DNA of 13,196 bases from JBFLYE01 sp040756715 [NCBI: bacterium] (lineage in GTDB: Bacteria; UBA9089; UBA9088). This document shows positions 13,196-13,196 of the stretch, piece after piece (position 1 is the stretch's first letter; each line of letters opens with the position of its first letter). The notes under the pieces were generated by a model. That model saw only the letters and a list, made by a program, of their open reading frames with translations. It had not been told where the DNA came from and ran no database searches. The stretch covers positions 1 to 13,196 of the forward strand of contig JBFLYE010000172.1 in the NCBI GenBank assembly GCA_040756715.1, in the 5' to 3' direction. The position numbers were made by a program, and so were the translations under genes.

Positions 13196-13196
13196 A

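Noticed and set aside
9609-13196. Assembly fold-back as the cause of the 126-bp inverted repeat
   Set aside because: A fold-back would mirror the coding sequence as well; here homology stops at the edges and the interior genes differ. It cannot be excluded fully because the right flank is outside the window.

Overview
This AT-rich window looks like a stretch of a Gram-negative, free-living bacterium from a poorly sampled lineage. A lipobox protein and a PorV/UPF0164-like barrel protein with a signal peptide imply an outer membrane. No mobile-element enzyme, CRISPR array or phage gene was found. The phylum cannot be fixed from the sequence. Most proteins are ordinary housekeeping or biosynthetic enzymes, but several are atypical: a PheT without its tRNA-binding OB domain, a YchF with worn GTPase motifs, and a proteasome-fold Ntn hydrolase with a Cys-rich insertion.

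Layout. (1) 1-1929: AT-rich repeats, then a three-gene unit (lipoprotein, mog/moaB, PorV-like barrel). (2) 2015-3401: glnA alone with its own promoter. (3) 3456-4454: ychF on the minus strand, convergent with glnA. (4) 4454-4902: tRNA-Gly(CCC) followed by a 156-bp insert that duplicates the tRNA 3' end, then tRNA-Leu(CAA) on the minus strand. (5) 4896-9531: a tight seven-gene operon, ilvC, rplV, a small membrane protein, the Ntn hydrolase, tmk, leuC and leuD. It joins branched-chain amino acid synthesis (IlvC; LeuCD) to a ribosomal protein and dTMP kinase. (6) 9609-13195: pheT and rmuC, enclosed by a 126-bp, 124/126 identical inverted repeat whose inner ends sit 4 bp before the pheT start and at the rmuC stop.

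The most interesting theme is how the units are bounded. All five protein-coding transcription units end in a TAG stop followed by a (G)TTTAGC-like word 2 to 32 nt later. Three unit starts (lipoprotein, glnA, pheT) carry the inverse word TAAACAC(A/G)TAC upstream. Two units are enclosed by true inverted repeats built on this word. The repeats resemble dispersed boundary modules, and one related AT-rich repeat has been read into protein as the N-terminus of LeuD. The second notable object is the tRNA-Gly insert, which has a 21-bp direct repeat, three nested inverted repeats and no gene. Both are described from the sequence; what they do is inference.
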